From positions 1 through 54,093 of the forward strand of contig JAFWOT010000005.1 in the NCBI GenBank assembly GCA_017509785.1: 54,093 nucleotides of DNA, given 5' to 3'. This document shows, piece by piece, positions 15,160-24,715 of the stretch. Position 1 is the stretch's first letter; each line of letters begins with the position of its first letter. The notes beneath the pieces were generated by a model. The model saw only the letters and a list, made by a program, of their open reading frames with translations. It was not told the DNA's origin and made no database searches. The DNA comes from Clostridia bacterium (GTDB lineage Bacteria > Bacillota > Clostridia > Christensenellales > CAG-138). A program made the translations under genes and the position numbers.

Positions 15160-15764
15160 GCGTTTATTGACAGTACTAAGTCTTGCTCTGCATTTGCGTT
15201 CGGCGCAGCATCCTGCCCTTGCAGCCCCGCGCTCCCGTCCAGTCTTGATTTCAAAAACCTTGCGGGGTTGCCGCCCCATATTTCATACGTGGGCACGTCC
15301 TTTGTAACCACCGACCCTGCGGCGATTATCGCGCCGCGTCCTATCGTCACGCCCTTCATAATGAGCGAGCGCGAACCTATCCACACGTCATCCCCGATCA
15401 CGATGGGCTCCACCTCGGTCCTTCCCTGCCTGCCCATCGGAACGGTTATATCGTCATGGCGATGCTCGTTTGTAAACATCAGTATGTCGATGCCCATCAT
15501 CACGTTGTCTCCGATCGACACGCCCGTGGGTATGCTGCAACCCGCGCCGATACCGGAGCCCTCGCCGAGCTTAATGTCGGTCGCAAAGGTCACACCCTTG
15601 TCTATGTTGACCCATTTGCCGCAGTCGTCCAATATAAGGTGAGCGCAGAACTGGCGGAACCTGCGCGCGCCGAAGCTGACCCTTGCGCCGGACATGGGCA
15701 TGCGCTTGCCTATTGCAGTGTACAGCGCCCTGCCTATAAAACGCTTGATCTCGCGTCCGTTCAT
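15156..15764 (-). CDS. Left-handed beta-helix acetyltransferase, CatB/WcaF-like
   Basis: The protein has 202 residues. It consists of hexapeptide repeats ([42 protein letters not shown]) and the end motif [24 protein letters not shown], with the catalytic-type His in NEHRHDD. This fold transfers acetyl groups from acetyl-CoA to a sugar hydroxyl or amine. A closely similar paralogue lies at 31311-31835. Because the locus makes a dTDP-3-amino sugar, it could be the FdtC/QdtC-type N-acetyltransferase, or an O-acetyltransferase for the finished chain. The last 25 residues (after RFLKSRL) are an unusual low-complexity tail. Confidence 0.88.
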   Translation of the reverse strand: MNGREIKRFIGRALYTAIGKRMPMSGARVSFGARRFRQFCAHLILDDCGKWVNIDKGVTFATDIKLGEGSGIGAGCSIPTGVSIGDNVMMGIDILMFTNEHRHDDITVPMGRQGRTEVEPIVIGDDVWIGSRSLIMKGVTIGRGAIIAAGSVVTKDVPTYEIWGGNPARFLKSRLDGSAGLQGQDAAPNANAEQDLVLSINA

Positions 15765-15817
15765 AAACCGTCCCCCGCCTAAACGCTTTGGATTATCCCA
15801 TCCGGGCCTCGCCCGGG

Positions 15818-16705
15818 TCAGCCCCTTATCCTGCCTTCCGCAACGAGCCTCAGATGCGTGCCGTAAGGAGACTTACCGTAAGCAGCCGCAGCCTCAAGCA
15901 GCTCTGCTTCATTCGTCCATCCGTTGCGGAAAGCTATCTCCTCAGGCGCCGATATCTCGATTCCCTGCCTGTTCTGCACCACGCGGATGAACTCCGTTGC
16001 GTCTGCAAGCGATTCCATCGTGCCGGTGTCGAGCCACGCAAATCCGCGTCCCAGGAGCTGCACATCGAGGAGGCCGTCGTTCAGATACATCTCGTTGAGA
16101 GTCGTTATCTCAAGCTCCCCCCTTGCGGACGGCCTGACCTCATCCGCGCGGGCGCTCACGCCTTTGGGGTAGAAATACAGGCCCGTAACGGCATAATTGC
16201 TCTTGGGTGCCTTGGGTTTTTCCTCAATGGAAACCGCCTTGCCGTTCTCATCGAACGCCACAACACCGAAGCGCTCCGGATCCGTCACGTAGTATCCGAA
16301 AACGGTTGCCCGCTGGTTCTGCTCCGCATCCGCGGCAGCCGCACGCAGCAGTTTGCCGAACCCGTTGCCGTAGAAAATATTGTCGCCCAGCACCATGGCG
16401 CAGGCCTCGCCTCCGATGAATTCGCGCCCGATAATAAACGCCTGCGCAAGCCCGTCGGGGCTGGGCTGCTCGGCATAGCTAAGCTCAACGCCGAACGCGT
16501 GCCCGTCGCCAAGCAGCCGCTTGAAATTCGGCAGATCGGTTGGCGTTGAGATTATGAGTATCTCCCTGATCCCCGCCAGCATCAGCGTGGAAAGCGGATA
16601 GAAGATCATCGGTTTATCGTACACCGGAAGCAGCTGCTTCGACGTGACCTTCGTCAGCGGATAAAGTCTTGTGCCGGCGCCGCCGGCAAGGATGATGCCT
16701 TTCAT
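15818..16705 (-). CDS. rfbA: Glucose-1-phosphate thymidylyltransferase
   Basis: RmlA/RfbA makes dTDP-glucose from dTTP and glucose-1-phosphate, feeding both dTDP-sugar branches of this locus. The protein has 295 residues. The nucleotide-binding signature [11 protein letters not shown] is at 8-18, the catalytic [12 protein letters not shown] at 23-34, and [18 protein letters not shown] in the middle is diagnostic of the family. The start at 16705 (MKGIILAGG) has AGGAGAACC upstream; the longer open frame begins in non-coding sequence. It is separated from rfbBDC by two acyltransferase genes. A CCGGGC-CTC-GCCCGG hairpin (15802-15816) lies directly after the stop. Confidence 0.97.
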   Translation of the reverse strand: MKGIILAGGAGTRLYPLTKVTSKQLLPVYDKPMIFYPLSTLMLAGIREILIISTPTDLPNFKRLLGDGHAFGVELSYAEQPSPDGLAQAFIIGREFIGGEACAMVLGDNIFYGNGFGKLLRAAAADAEQNQRATVFGYYVTDPERFGVVAFDENGKAVSIEEKPKAPKSNYAVTGLYFYPKGVSARADEVRPSARGELEITTLNEMYLNDGLLDVQLLGRGFAWLDTGTMESLADATEFIRVVQNRQGIEISAPEEIAFRNGWTNEAELLEAAAAYGKSPYGTHLRLVAEGRIRG

Positions 16706-16718
16706 AGAGGTTCTCCTT

Positions 16719-18002
16719 TTACTTAAAAAGATGTATTGAGTCCACATTAAAATCCGTAAACCGTGTATGACCCCACCATTGTGCAAGCCAATCCAAATCG
16801 CGGTCGTCTTTTTTACGCAGTTCGAGCACAGGCGCTCCGCTCACCCTGTCGCACCAGTCCTGATTGCCGAACTCATTCTGTTCGAAAGCAAGCAAGTCAA
16901 ACCTGTATTTGCCGGGAACAAGATGCTCGGTATCAACGTCCAAAACGAGTTCCAATTCCTGACCGGCATTTGCCGCTAAAGGCGTCTTCTCAAACATAGT
17001 GCCGGCAACGGTATTATCGGCCGCGACGATCTCAAACCTCAGGAACATATTGGCGAACGACTCATTTGCTCTGCACAGAAGCTTCAGTTTAACATGGTCT
17101 CCGGCTGCGATCGCCGCTGAAGGATCCGCCATTACGTCCATGCTTACAAACTCCAGCTTCCTGTTTTTCAGCACTGACCTTGGCTGCTCGGAAAAATCAT
17201 AGTGATAATCCATCTTTTGCTGGCTGTCGGCATAGATATCTATCGCCGTCTCTGTATCACCGTCAAAAATAACCTTCCCGTGATCCAGCACGACGCATCT
17301 CGAACAGAGCTGCCTTATCGTGCTCATATTATGGCTGACGTACAGCACCGTTCTGCCGTCGTTATTCGCGGCGTCTCCCATCTTGCCAAGGCACTTCTGT
17401 TGGAATTTCATATCGCCTACGGCAAGGACCTCGTCCATGACCATTATCTCGCTGTCCAGATGCGCGGCAACCGCAAATGCAAGCTTGACGTACATTCCGG
17501 ATGAATAGCGCTTGACGGGTGTATCTATAAACCTGCGCATCTCGGCAAATTCAACTATCTGGTCGAATTTCCTGTCTATCTCCGCCTTGCTCATACCGAG
17601 GATCGCACCATTCATATAGACGTTTTCGCGGCCGGTGAGCTCCGGGTGGAAGCCGGTGCCGACCTCGAGCATGGAGGCAATGCGTCCATTATAGGAGATC
17701 GTGCCGGAAGTCGGGGCGGTTACTCTGGAGAGCAGCTTTAAAAGGGTGGATTTGCCCGCGCCATTATGGCCTATAATGCCCAGCGCCTCGCCCTTTTTGA
17801 CCTCGATATTTATATCGTCGAGCGCAAGAAAGCGTTCGCCGACCTTTACGTCGGTGCGTGCGCCGACCTTTGCGTTGGGATCCTCTTTGCCCCTTTTTCT
17901 GGCCCACCATGTCTGCAGGTCGCCGCGAAGCGTGCCTCCGCCGATTGCGCCCAGGCGGTACTCCTTGGATACGTGCTCGATTTTGATCGCCAATTCGTCC
18001 AT
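16719..18002 (-). CDS. wzt: Polysaccharide ABC exporter ATP-binding protein with Wzt C-terminal domain
   Basis: The protein has 427 residues. The N-terminal ATPase (about 1-245) has Walker [14 protein letters not shown], the signature [14 protein letters not shown], Walker [13 protein letters not shown] and the switch YVSHNM. The C-terminal part (about 260-420) is a Wzt-C beta-sandwich, which in O-antigen exporters binds the finished glycan, often through its non-reducing-end cap. It acts with the permease directly upstream to export undecaprenyl-linked polysaccharide. The ATG at 18002 follows GAGGTGG; an alternative GTG at 18014 overlaps the permease stop. Confidence 0.93.
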   Translation of the reverse strand: MDELAIKIEHVSKEYRLGAIGGGTLRGDLQTWWARKRGKEDPNAKVGARTDVKVGERFLALDDINIEVKKGEALGIIGHNGAGKSTLLKLLSRVTAPTSGTISYNGRIASMLEVGTGFHPELTGRENVYMNGAILGMSKAEIDRKFDQIVEFAEMRRFIDTPVKRYSSGMYVKLAFAVAAHLDSEIMVMDEVLAVGDMKFQQKCLGKMGDAANNDGRTVLYVSHNMSTIRQLCSRCVVLDHGKVIFDGDTETAIDIYADSQQKMDYHYDFSEQPRSVLKNRKLEFVSMDVMADPSAAIAAGDHVKLKLLCRANESFANMFLRFEIVAADNTVAGTMFEKTPLAANAGQELELVLDVDTEHLVPGKYRFDLLAFEQNEFGNQDWCDRVSGAPVLELRKKDDRDLDWLAQWWGHTRFTDFNVDSIHLFK

Positions 18003-18010
18003 AGTCCACC

Positions 18011-18850
18011 TCACACCGTATCCATAAAGGTCTTTTCCACCCTGTTGAACAGCAGCAAGCCAAGGAACAGTATCACAATCGTCACTCCCCAGCTGATGAG
18101 ATAGTGAACCGGGTCAAAGCTCCCAAGCCCCAAAAACGCCGTTCGGAACGTGTTGATTATCGGCGTCATGGGGTTTAGCATATACAGCCCCATGTACTTC
18201 TGCGGAATGATGCCGATATCGTACGCGACCGGCGTGCCGTACATCCAGAGTTGTACGCCGAACCCCACGAGCATTTTAAGATCGCGGTATTTGGTCGTGA
18301 GCGACGAGATGATTATCCCCACTCCCAAACTCAGCATAGCCATCTGCAGCAGCAGCACGGGCAGCATCAGCGCATACCAGTTTGGCTGCACAACGCCCTT
18401 CGCCCAATAGATCGCAAGGAAGACAAGGAACATAACGAACTGTATCGCAAACGATATCAGGTTGGTCAGCACCGTCGAGATCGGCATTACGATACGGGGG
18501 AAATAAACCTTGCCGAGTATTCCCGCGTTGCCCGTAAACGTGTTCGCCGTCTGCGTGAGACAGTTTGAAAAATACGCCCACGCGATGTTGCCGCTCATAA
18601 AGAACAGGAACGACGGCACGCCCTCCGCCGCGAGCCCCGCAAGGCTGCCGAATACAACGGTAAACACGACCGTCGTAAGCAGCGGTTGAATGATAGCCCA
18701 AAGCGGGCCCAATATAGTCTGTTTGTACTGCGAAACAAAATTGCGCTTTACAAACAGCAGCACAAGATCCCTGTACTTCCAAACCTCCTTGAGGTGAAAG
18801 TCCAGCCATTTCGACTTCGGTACGATTACGGTTGTGAATTTTTGTTCCAT
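18011..18850 (-). CDS. wzm: Polysaccharide ABC exporter permease
   Basis: The protein has 279 residues and about six membrane helices of the ABC-2 family. The N-terminal amphipathic part (WKYRDLVLLFVKRNFVSQYK) and QTILGPLWAIIQPLL are hallmarks of the Wzm/TagG group, and YWLNP-type PYVLNP is represented by LYMLNPMTPIINTFR. With Wzt it forms the channel that moves lipid-linked glycan across the membrane. It precedes the ATPase gene by eight bases or less. The presence of this pair normally means chain completion in the cytoplasm, without a Wzy polymerase. Confidence 0.94.
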   Translation of the reverse strand: MEQKFTTVIVPKSKWLDFHLKEVWKYRDLVLLFVKRNFVSQYKQTILGPLWAIIQPLLTTVVFTVVFGSLAGLAAEGVPSFLFFMSGNIAWAYFSNCLTQTANTFTGNAGILGKVYFPRIVMPISTVLTNLISFAIQFVMFLVFLAIYWAKGVVQPNWYALMLPVLLLQMAMLSLGVGIIISSLTTKYRDLKMLVGFGVQLWMYGTPVAYDIGIIPQKYMGLYMLNPMTPIINTFRTAFLGLGSFDPVHYLISWGVTIVILFLGLLLFNRVEKTFMDTV

Positions 18851-18872
18851 GTATTAACACCTTTTGTACTGG

Positions 18873-19817
18873 CTACATTCTTATAAACTCATGTATATAC
18901 CCATGAAAAGCTTGTCTGGACAGCAATCGACGAAATCCAGACATCAGCAATAATCTGAATATATACCGTTTAATTGACGAACTAATACTCTTCTGTTTTA
19001 TTATATCTGATAGGGAAGTATCCTTGTTTACCAAGCGGTAGAAGCGGATCCCGTCATCAATGCTTTTATCCACTGCCAAGCCTTCGAGTCTTCGTCCATA
19101 CGCGCGCGCTCTTTTTATTAAAACCATATTCGCAGGCAAAGTATTGTATAACGCCAAAGGTAAAGACTTTCTTGTTGCGCTTTCTTGTTGCTGTCTAAAA
19201 TTATACAGCGGTTTCGATATCATAAAGCCATTCCTACAGCGAATAAACACATCAAAAAGGAAGGTTATGTCCTCCTTCATTGTTAATCCTTCCATAAACC
19301 TAGTTTTACCAATCATATCCTTTTGAATAAGAGCATTCCAACATACTCCTCCCGTGGGAAGCGGCTTTTGGAACAATGAGCTTAACAGAGCGTCTGTATC
19401 TGAGAAACAAATCTCCCGTTGCTTTTGTGTAGTCAATGGAGTGCCTTCCTCTGAGCGCATTATATATGAACAGAACAAGATATCCGCCCTAAGTCTCTTC
19501 TTCTCTGATAGCATGACCTCATACATTTCTGATTCAATCCAGTCATCCGAGTCGACGAAACCTATGTAAGTACCACTCGCAACATCCAAACCTGCGTTCC
19601 GCGCGGCGCTCACACCCTTGTTCTCTTGATGAATAACTGTTATCCTGCTGTCTTTTGAGGCGTATTCATCGCAGATCTCTCCGCAGCGGTCAGGGGATCC
19701 GTCGTCGATCAGAATCAGCTCGAAGTCCGTAAATGTTTGTGAAAGGATGCTGTCGATGCATTTCGGCAGATACTTCTCCGTCTTGTAGACCGGAACTATT
19801 ATCGACAGTTCAGGCAT
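18873..19817 (-). CDS. Family 2 glycosyltransferase
   Basis: The protein has 314 residues with a GT-A fold. LSIIVPVYKTEKYL is at about 4, the nucleotide-binding LIDDGSPD at about 36, KGVSAARNAGL at about 67, and the metal-binding VDSDDW at about 88, followed by MKEDITF. These features mark GT2 enzymes that use a nucleotide sugar and an inverting mechanism. The gene is AT-richer than the exporter genes downstream. AAAGGAGC precedes the ATG. Donor and acceptor sugars cannot be told from sequence. Confidence 0.92.
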   Translation of the reverse strand: MPELSIIVPVYKTEKYLPKCIDSILSQTFTDFELILIDDGSPDRCGEICDEYASKDSRITVIHQENKGVSAARNAGLDVASGTYIGFVDSDDWIESEMYEVMLSEKKRLRADILFCSYIMRSEEGTPLTTQKQREICFSDTDALLSSLFQKPLPTGGVCWNALIQKDMIGKTRFMEGLTMKEDITFLFDVFIRCRNGFMISKPLYNFRQQQESATRKSLPLALYNTLPANMVLIKRARAYGRRLEGLAVDKSIDDGIRFYRLVNKDTSLSDIIKQKSISSSIKRYIFRLLLMSGFRRLLSRQAFHGYIHEFIRM

Positions 19818-19829
19818 GCTTGGCTCCTT

Positions 19830-20831
19830 TCAGTCTTCCCGCGCGGGCTTCTTCCCGTGGGTCAATTTCCGTTTAATTGTACCACATCCCCATACGAAAG
19901 TCCACCAGACGAGGGGCCATTTCTTGCGCCGCTGGTTCCAGATCTCCTTAGCTTTTTCACGGTCCTCCTGCCTGCCGGTCTTCCTTGCGATCCAAAATGC
20001 CTCGGCATAGATCATGCCGCGCACCTTATAGAACTTTGTGCAGCTGCGATGCAGCACGTTCTCCATGTACTCCTCATGCGCGGCATACATGGCGGCGTCG
20101 GTGACCTTATGGTCCTCTACCGCGTAGCGTGATTGATAATTGGTGCCGCCCTTTTCCACAATGGTTCTATGGTGGCTTACGATGCGCGGATCGACGTAAA
20201 CGTTCCCTTTGCCGTAAAGTATCAGCGCCAGCGACTGGTCCCAGACCATGCGGTGCGCCTTCCAAAACACGTCCACCTCACGCTCGGGTGCAGAGGCGAA
20301 AAAGTTGCGAAAGAAAGCTGTATCCGTGCTGTTCGGGAGCCTGTCGAAGAAGTGATAGCTTTGGAAATCCTTATACGAAAAAATCATTGGCTCCGTAATG
20401 TCCCTGCGCACGCGCCGCTCGGTCCCGGCCCTGTTCAGCTCACACCATGAGTTGCAGTACATGCCCACGTACTCGGGATGCGCCTCCATGAAATCAAACT
20501 GATACTGAAGCTTATCCTCCGCCTCCCACCAGTCGTCTCCCTCAAGGATAGCTATGTATTTCCCTTGGCATTGCCTGAGCACTCCGTACATATTGCGGCT
20601 GCCGCCAACGTTGCTGTCTCGCAATGACAGTACGAAACGATCGGGGTACTTTTGCGCATACTCCTGCAAGATAGTCCTTGAATCATCCGGGGAGTGGTCG
20701 TCGTCTACAACTATCTCATACTTGAAATCGACCTTCTGCTTCAAAATGCTGTCCAACAGCTGCGGCAGATATCCCTGCATGTTATAGGTAATGACCGCAA
20801 CGCTGACAGCGATCTCGCCATCTCTGTTCAT
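19830..20831 (-). CDS. Family 2 glycosyltransferase
   Basis: The protein has 333 residues. VAVITYNMQGYLPQLLDSIL near the start, VVDDDHSPDDS at about 40, VGGSRNMYGVL and the metal-binding LEGDDWWE (about 92-99) define a GT-A family 2 transferase. The EGDDWW form and the CNSWCEL segment recur in EPS-locus GT2 proteins that act in side-chain addition. The ATG at 20831 is chosen for its GGAGGTG site; a GTG 18 bases upstream lacks a good site. Confidence 0.92.
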   Translation of the reverse strand: MNRDGEIAVSVAVITYNMQGYLPQLLDSILKQKVDFKYEIVVDDDHSPDDSRTILQEYAQKYPDRFVLSLRDSNVGGSRNMYGVLRQCQGKYIAILEGDDWWEAEDKLQYQFDFMEAHPEYVGMYCNSWCELNRAGTERRVRRDITEPMIFSYKDFQSYHFFDRLPNSTDTAFFRNFFASAPEREVDVFWKAHRMVWDQSLALILYGKGNVYVDPRIVSHHRTIVEKGGTNYQSRYAVEDHKVTDAAMYAAHEEYMENVLHRSCTKFYKVRGMIYAEAFWIARKTGRQEDREKAKEIWNQRRKKWPLVWWTFVWGCGTIKRKLTHGKKPARED

Positions 20832-20845
20832 CGCAGCACCTCCGT

Positions 20846-21346
20846 TCACAAATCCATTCGGATCTCATACCAATTAAGCGCCTTCATCTCGCCGCGTATC
20901 TCGACTGCGTCTGGTTCCGTTTTGACGAAGCGGAAGCCGGCTTTTCGATAGAAGGCGTTGGCTCTGCCGTTATCGGCAAGCACGTTGAGGTAGACACGAT
21001 CAAGCCCAAGTGTGTTGAACGCATATCCGAGCAGCAGCTTTGTCGCCTGCATTGCGGCGCCCGAACCGTGAGCCTTCATTCGCGTGCTTATCGCATACTC
21101 CGCGCAGCCGCGTTCGCGGTCTATGTCCTTCAGGCTGATCGTGCCAAGATACTCATCGTTCTCATCGACGATCGCAAAGTGGGCTGCGTTCTCCGCATTC
21201 GCCGCGTTTTCGATATACTCCTCGCAGGTCCGAAGCGACACGTTCGATGCGTCGAACCTGAAAAACCGCGTGATCTCCGGATCTGTCATCCACTCCAGCA
21301 TGAACGGGGCGTCCTTTTTGCAAAGCGGCCTTAGTCTGACTCCCAT
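20846..21346 (-). CDS. GNAT acetyltransferase next to the amino-sugar genes
   Basis: The protein has 166 residues of the RimJ/RimL type: VRLRPLCKKDAPFMLEWM at the start, LGTISLKDID in the middle, the acetyl-CoA site AHGSGAAMQATKLLL at about 94 and NGRANAFYRKAGFRF at about 130. The ATG at 21346 overlaps no coding sequence but lies two bases from the fdtB-like stop, with GAGGTG as binding site. Because it directly follows the aminotransferase, it is a good candidate for N-acetylating the dTDP-3-amino-3,6-dideoxyhexose. Known FdtC/QdtC enzymes instead have a hexapeptide fold, so this would be a substitution, as in WecD. Confidence 0.85.
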   Translation of the reverse strand: MGVRLRPLCKKDAPFMLEWMTDPEITRFFRFDASNVSLRTCEEYIENAANAENAAHFAIVDENDEYLGTISLKDIDRERGCAEYAISTRMKAHGSGAAMQATKLLLGYAFNTLGLDRVYLNVLADNGRANAFYRKAGFRFVKTEPDAVEIRGEMKALNWYEIRMDL

Positions 21347-21347
21347 T

Positions 21348-22442
21348 TTACACCTCAAACGAATTGACTGCCTCTATCACGGCCTCAACATCATCATCCG
21401 GCATGCCCACATAGATGGGCAGGCTGAGCTCGTTTTGCGCATAGGCCTCGCTCGTGGGGAAGCTTCCCCTGACGTACCCGAGGCGGGCATAGCATTCCTG
21501 CAAATGGGGCGGGATCGGATAATGAATGAGCGTCTTTACGCCTTTATCCGCCAGATGCTTCTGGAGCGCGTCGCGATGCTCCGACAGCACGGCAAACACG
21601 TGATAGACGTGCTCGGCCCCCGGGCGGGTAACGGGGAGAGTGACGAGGTCGCTGCGGATGCCTTTCAGATAGCGTTCCGCTATACGGCGGCGATACTCGT
21701 TGCCCTCATCGAGATGCCTGAGCCCGACTTGAAGGACCGCCGCCTGCACCTCGTCGAGCCTTGAATTGACGCCCTCGAGCTCGTTCACGTACTTTATGCC
21801 GCTTCCGTAATTGCGCAGCTTGCGCACCCTATCAGCTAACGCAGGGTCGTTCGTTATGACCGCGCCCGAATCGCCAAGAGCGCCGAGCGGCTTTGTGGGG
21901 TAGAAGCTGAAGCATCCGATCGTCCCGAACGTGCCGGTGAGCCTGCCGTTTAAACGCGCACCGTGGGATTGGGCGCAGTCCTCGAGAATGTAAAGGCCGT
22001 ATTTTTTTGCTGTCGCGCAGATCGCTTCCATATCACAGGGCTGTCCGTAAAGATGCACGGGAAGTATCGCCTTTGTTCTTGAGGTCACAGCAGCCCCGAT
22101 CCTGTCCGCATCCATGCAAAAGAACCTGTCAGGTTCTACGAAAACGGGCGTCGCGCCATTCTCCGTAACGCCTAAAACGCTGGCGATGTAGGTATTGGCG
22201 GGAACTATGACCTCGTCGCCGGGGCCTATCCCCAGCGCACGAACGGCAAGCGTAAGCGCATCAAGGCCGGAATTAAGACCCACGCAGCATCCTGCGCCGG
22301 TATAATTCGCAAACTGCGCTTCAAAAGCCTCAAGCTCTCCGCCCATAATGTACCAGCCGGAGCGCAGCGCGCGGAGAGCGGCCTCTTCATATTCGGGGGC
22401 AAACAGATCGTACTGCCTTTTGAGTTTAACGAAATCCACCAT
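21348..22442 (-). CDS. DegT/DnrJ/EryC1-family sugar aminotransferase, FdtB/QdtB-like
   Basis: The protein has 364 residues of the PLP-dependent sugar aminotransferase family. LNSGLDALTLAVRALGIG, VPANTYIASVLGV, LEDCAQSHGA and the PLP-lysine motif SFYPTKPLGALGD (Lys about 184) are all present. It is preceded directly by an FdtA-type 3,4-ketoisomerase gene, so the likely product is dTDP-3-amino-3,6-dideoxy-D-galactose or -glucose made with glutamate as amino donor. The ATG at 22442 (MVDFVKLKRQYD) matches the normal family start. Confidence 0.93.
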   Translation of the reverse strand: MVDFVKLKRQYDLFAPEYEEAALRALRSGWYIMGGELEAFEAQFANYTGAGCCVGLNSGLDALTLAVRALGIGPGDEVIVPANTYIASVLGVTENGATPVFVEPDRFFCMDADRIGAAVTSRTKAILPVHLYGQPCDMEAICATAKKYGLYILEDCAQSHGARLNGRLTGTFGTIGCFSFYPTKPLGALGDSGAVITNDPALADRVRKLRNYGSGIKYVNELEGVNSRLDEVQAAVLQVGLRHLDEGNEYRRRIAERYLKGIRSDLVTLPVTRPGAEHVYHVFAVLSEHRDALQKHLADKGVKTLIHYPIPPHLQECYARLGYVRGSFPTSEAYAQNELSLPIYVGMPDDDVEAVIEAVNSFEV

Positions 22443-22443
22443 T

Positions 22444-22848
22444 TTAGTCACCGTTCACTTCTTCCGCAAAAGCCTCGTACGACCTGATGTATTCGTTTGG
22501 ATCGTAGGCTTCGCTCGATATGCACAAAAGAATGCTGTCGCTTGAAAAATCGTACATATCCTTCCAAACCATTTTGGGTATATAGAGGCCCATATTGGGC
22601 TTGTTCAGCTCGAACACAGTGTCGTCGCCTTTGCCGTCGCGCGTCAACACCTTGCAGCTGCCGGCAACATTTACGAGCACGAATTCGCTGTTTCGGTTGG
22701 CATGCTGCCCGCGTACAGCCTCGGGCTCGGTGCCGTAAATATAGAATATGCGCTTGATGTCAAAGGGCACGTCCTTGTTGCTCTCTGCAACGACCAGCCA
22801 GCCGCGCTCGTCACCGCGCTGAGGAAAATACAGTAAAAAAGGTTTCAC
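22444..22848 (-). CDS. dTDP-4-keto-6-deoxyhexose 3,4-ketoisomerase, FdtA/QdtA-like
   Basis: The protein is a 134-residue cupin. GDERGWLVVAE, VPFDIKRIFYIYGT, VRGQHANRNSEFVLVNVAGS, GLYIPKMVWKDMYDFSSDS and YIRSYEAF match the FdtA family end to end. The enzyme moves the keto group of dTDP-4-keto-6-deoxyglucose from C4 to C3, preparing the substrate of the adjacent aminotransferase. The GTG at 22848 is chosen because GGGAGGAG lies seven bases upstream and gives the normal family length. In the active-site HxH of characterised FdtA/QdtA enzymes the second His is Asn here (HAN), a variant that I believe occurs in a subgroup. Confidence 0.9.
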   Translation of the reverse strand: MKPFLLYFPQRGDERGWLVVAESNKDVPFDIKRIFYIYGTEPEAVRGQHANRNSEFVLVNVAGSCKVLTRDGKGDDTVFELNKPNMGLYIPKMVWKDMYDFSSDSILLCISSEAYDPNEYIRSYEAFAEEVNGD

Positions 22849-22850
22849 GG

Positions 22851-23861
22851 TTAAAACTCCTCCCCGCATTCACGGAGCATGGCTCCGTAATTGGTCATTC
22901 TTCCGTCACCGGTCACTTCCTCTTTGCGTCCGAACTTCCATGAAAGCTTGTACATAAACGTGTCGCCCTCGGTGTAGCGTTTGAAGCTTTCCGGATCGTA
23001 CGGGTCGGAAAGGTGCATTATCAGATCGTTTCGGAGCATATTGTTCTTCTCCGGCAGGGTGTCTATCGTCTCGCGCACACAGGGAATGGACCTGTACGCA
23101 AGCTCGAAGATATAGTCGAGCATCAGATAATCAACGGCCTTGTCGCTGTTTTTCCAATACTCATGCAGGCAATCGCGCGCAAACGAGAACAGAGGGAACT
23201 CCTTCCTGCCCGCAAGAACGTATCCCACCCAGCGCGAACGAGACATATTGACGTGGCTTTCCGACACCGCGCGGCAGGTCCAGAACGGCGCCCTGAGCAA
23301 TTCCTCGGAGGCGTCCTGCGACCACCAAACCGTGGCTCCTGTGAAGAAGCCGCCTTCCGCCGCAAGTATGGACACCACCATCAGGTCGCAGATGTGCTGA
23401 AGCGCGATCTTGCCCTCCGCGTGCTTACGCAGGACGTGCTCCGGGATCTCAAAATGATCGCGGTAATTGTCCTTATCAAGCGTAACGATCGGCTGATGCG
23501 TATGCCGTCTTGCACTATCGATGCACATACGGAAAAGCTTGTCCGCATTTTGCTCGCCCTGCCACCACATACTCCACACCTTCAGCGTCGGATTCGGCTC
23601 GCCGACGTCCGAAGGAGTAGCCATATTCCTGTACTTATTCAGCGTTTCAGGGCACTTTCCTTCTATGTAACGCAGTATCCAATCGTGTTTTTCGTCGGAC
23701 AGCTGCTCTGCCTTTTCCGTCTTTCCGAAAAGCTGAGCATAGTTAAGTCTGCGATTGATCTTCGCAAGCTCCTTGGATACGAGGCAGGCGTCCCTGTAAT
23801 TCTCGCGGTCCTTCCGGAGCCAGCGCAGATATTTGGACAAGTGCGCGATATTAAAACCCAT
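22851..23861 (-). CDS. Capsular polysaccharide synthesis glycosyltransferase (GT32-like), altered DXD site
   Basis: The protein has 336 residues. LKVWSMWWQGEQNAD, TLDKDNYRDH, HICDLMVVSILAAEGGFF and the downstream layout match Caps_synth/GT32-like transferases (Pfam PF05704 type). In that family the metal-binding segment is usually GGIWxDATV; here it reads GGFFTGATV, so the expected Asp is Gly. The protein may use a different metal ligand or be inactive. The ATG at 23861 follows GAAGGAG; the longer ORF start adds five residues without a good site. It overlaps none of its neighbours but is tightly packed. Confidence 0.8.
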   Translation of the reverse strand: MGFNIAHLSKYLRWLRKDRENYRDACLVSKELAKINRRLNYAQLFGKTEKAEQLSDEKHDWILRYIEGKCPETLNKYRNMATPSDVGEPNPTLKVWSMWWQGEQNADKLFRMCIDSARRHTHQPIVTLDKDNYRDHFEIPEHVLRKHAEGKIALQHICDLMVVSILAAEGGFFTGATVWWSQDASEELLRAPFWTCRAVSESHVNMSRSRWVGYVLAGRKEFPLFSFARDCLHEYWKNSDKAVDYLMLDYIFELAYRSIPCVRETIDTLPEKNNMLRNDLIMHLSDPYDPESFKRYTEGDTFMYKLSWKFGRKEEVTGDGRMTNYGAMLRECGEEF

Positions 23862-23863
23862 TT

Positions 23864-24679
23864 TTACTCCTTCCAATACACCGTATATTCATGATTCCCG
23901 GGGTAGCGGGGCAGGTTATGATAGCACTCCGGCTTCGTAACGTGGCTGCCGTAGAACAATTCCATATGACGCCGATAGCCCGGAGGCGCAGGGAGCATGT
24001 GCCCCTCGAATTCAAGTTCGATCGGCGGCTCGAGCCATTCCTTCTCGAAGCGTTCCTTAATGGGATCGCCCTCGATCAAAAGGCCGACCCGCGAACACTC
24101 ATCATATTTGTACAGGGACGCCGTCCTTTCAAGCTTTGTTAAGATACTCCACGGAGTAAACAGCATCGCATATGCCGCCCCCTTCAAGCGAACCGCAACG
24201 GACTTCGATCTGCGCATACCCTTAAAACGATCGAGCGAATTATGAAACATGGTATTGAGCCTGCTTAGCTTTTTAAGATGCTCTGTGCAGACCTGCTCGT
24301 TTTCGGGGTGACCGTCCATGGGCAGCACGTCGATATATACACCGGACTGTTTGGTCCGTTCACCGGTCTTCTCGATCAGCACCGTGCGCGTGTCGATGAG
24401 CTTCAAGAAGGTGTATTCGCAGTCGTCCTTCGCGGGGAAACGCAGCTTTATGTGTGGCGGAAATTCATGCGTCAACCCCTTCAGCCTTTCATAATCGGGC
24501 CGAGGCATCTTGAGATCTATATCGTCATCCCATGGGATAAACCCCTCGTAACACATTGCACCAAGCAAAGTGCCACCGTCGATATAATATCGCAAGCCGT
24601 GTTTTTTGCATACCACATCGAGCTCCATCAAAAGCCCTAGCTCGATCTTCTGCATTTCTTTTAACGAGATATCCTTCAT
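23864..24679 (-). CDS. LicD-family phosphotransferase
   Basis: The protein has 271 residues. The nucleotidyltransferase-like signature of the LicD family is complete: YYIDGGTLLGAMCYEGFIPW then DDDIDLKMPR at 32-60. LicD enzymes transfer phosphocholine or related phospho-groups from a CDP- or NDP-activated donor onto cell-surface glycans. No licABC choline uptake and activation genes lie in the window, so the donor may come from elsewhere or may not be choline. It lies three bases upstream of the Caps_synth gene. Confidence 0.92.
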   Translation of the reverse strand: MKDISLKEMQKIELGLLMELDVVCKKHGLRYYIDGGTLLGAMCYEGFIPWDDDIDLKMPRPDYERLKGLTHEFPPHIKLRFPAKDDCEYTFLKLIDTRTVLIEKTGERTKQSGVYIDVLPMDGHPENEQVCTEHLKKLSRLNTMFHNSLDRFKGMRRSKSVAVRLKGAAYAMLFTPWSILTKLERTASLYKYDECSRVGLLIEGDPIKERFEKEWLEPPIELEFEGHMLPAPPGYRRHMELFYGSHVTKPECYHNLPRYPGNHEYTVYWKE

Positions 24680-24715
24680 ACTGCCGTCCTCTCATCGGCC
24701 GCGCAAAGCCACTTA

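Noticed and set aside
15802..15816. Intrinsic terminator after rfbA
   Set aside because: The CCGGGC stem is short and has no T-run; the downstream acetyltransferase gene has no visible separate promoter, so a true stop is unlikely.
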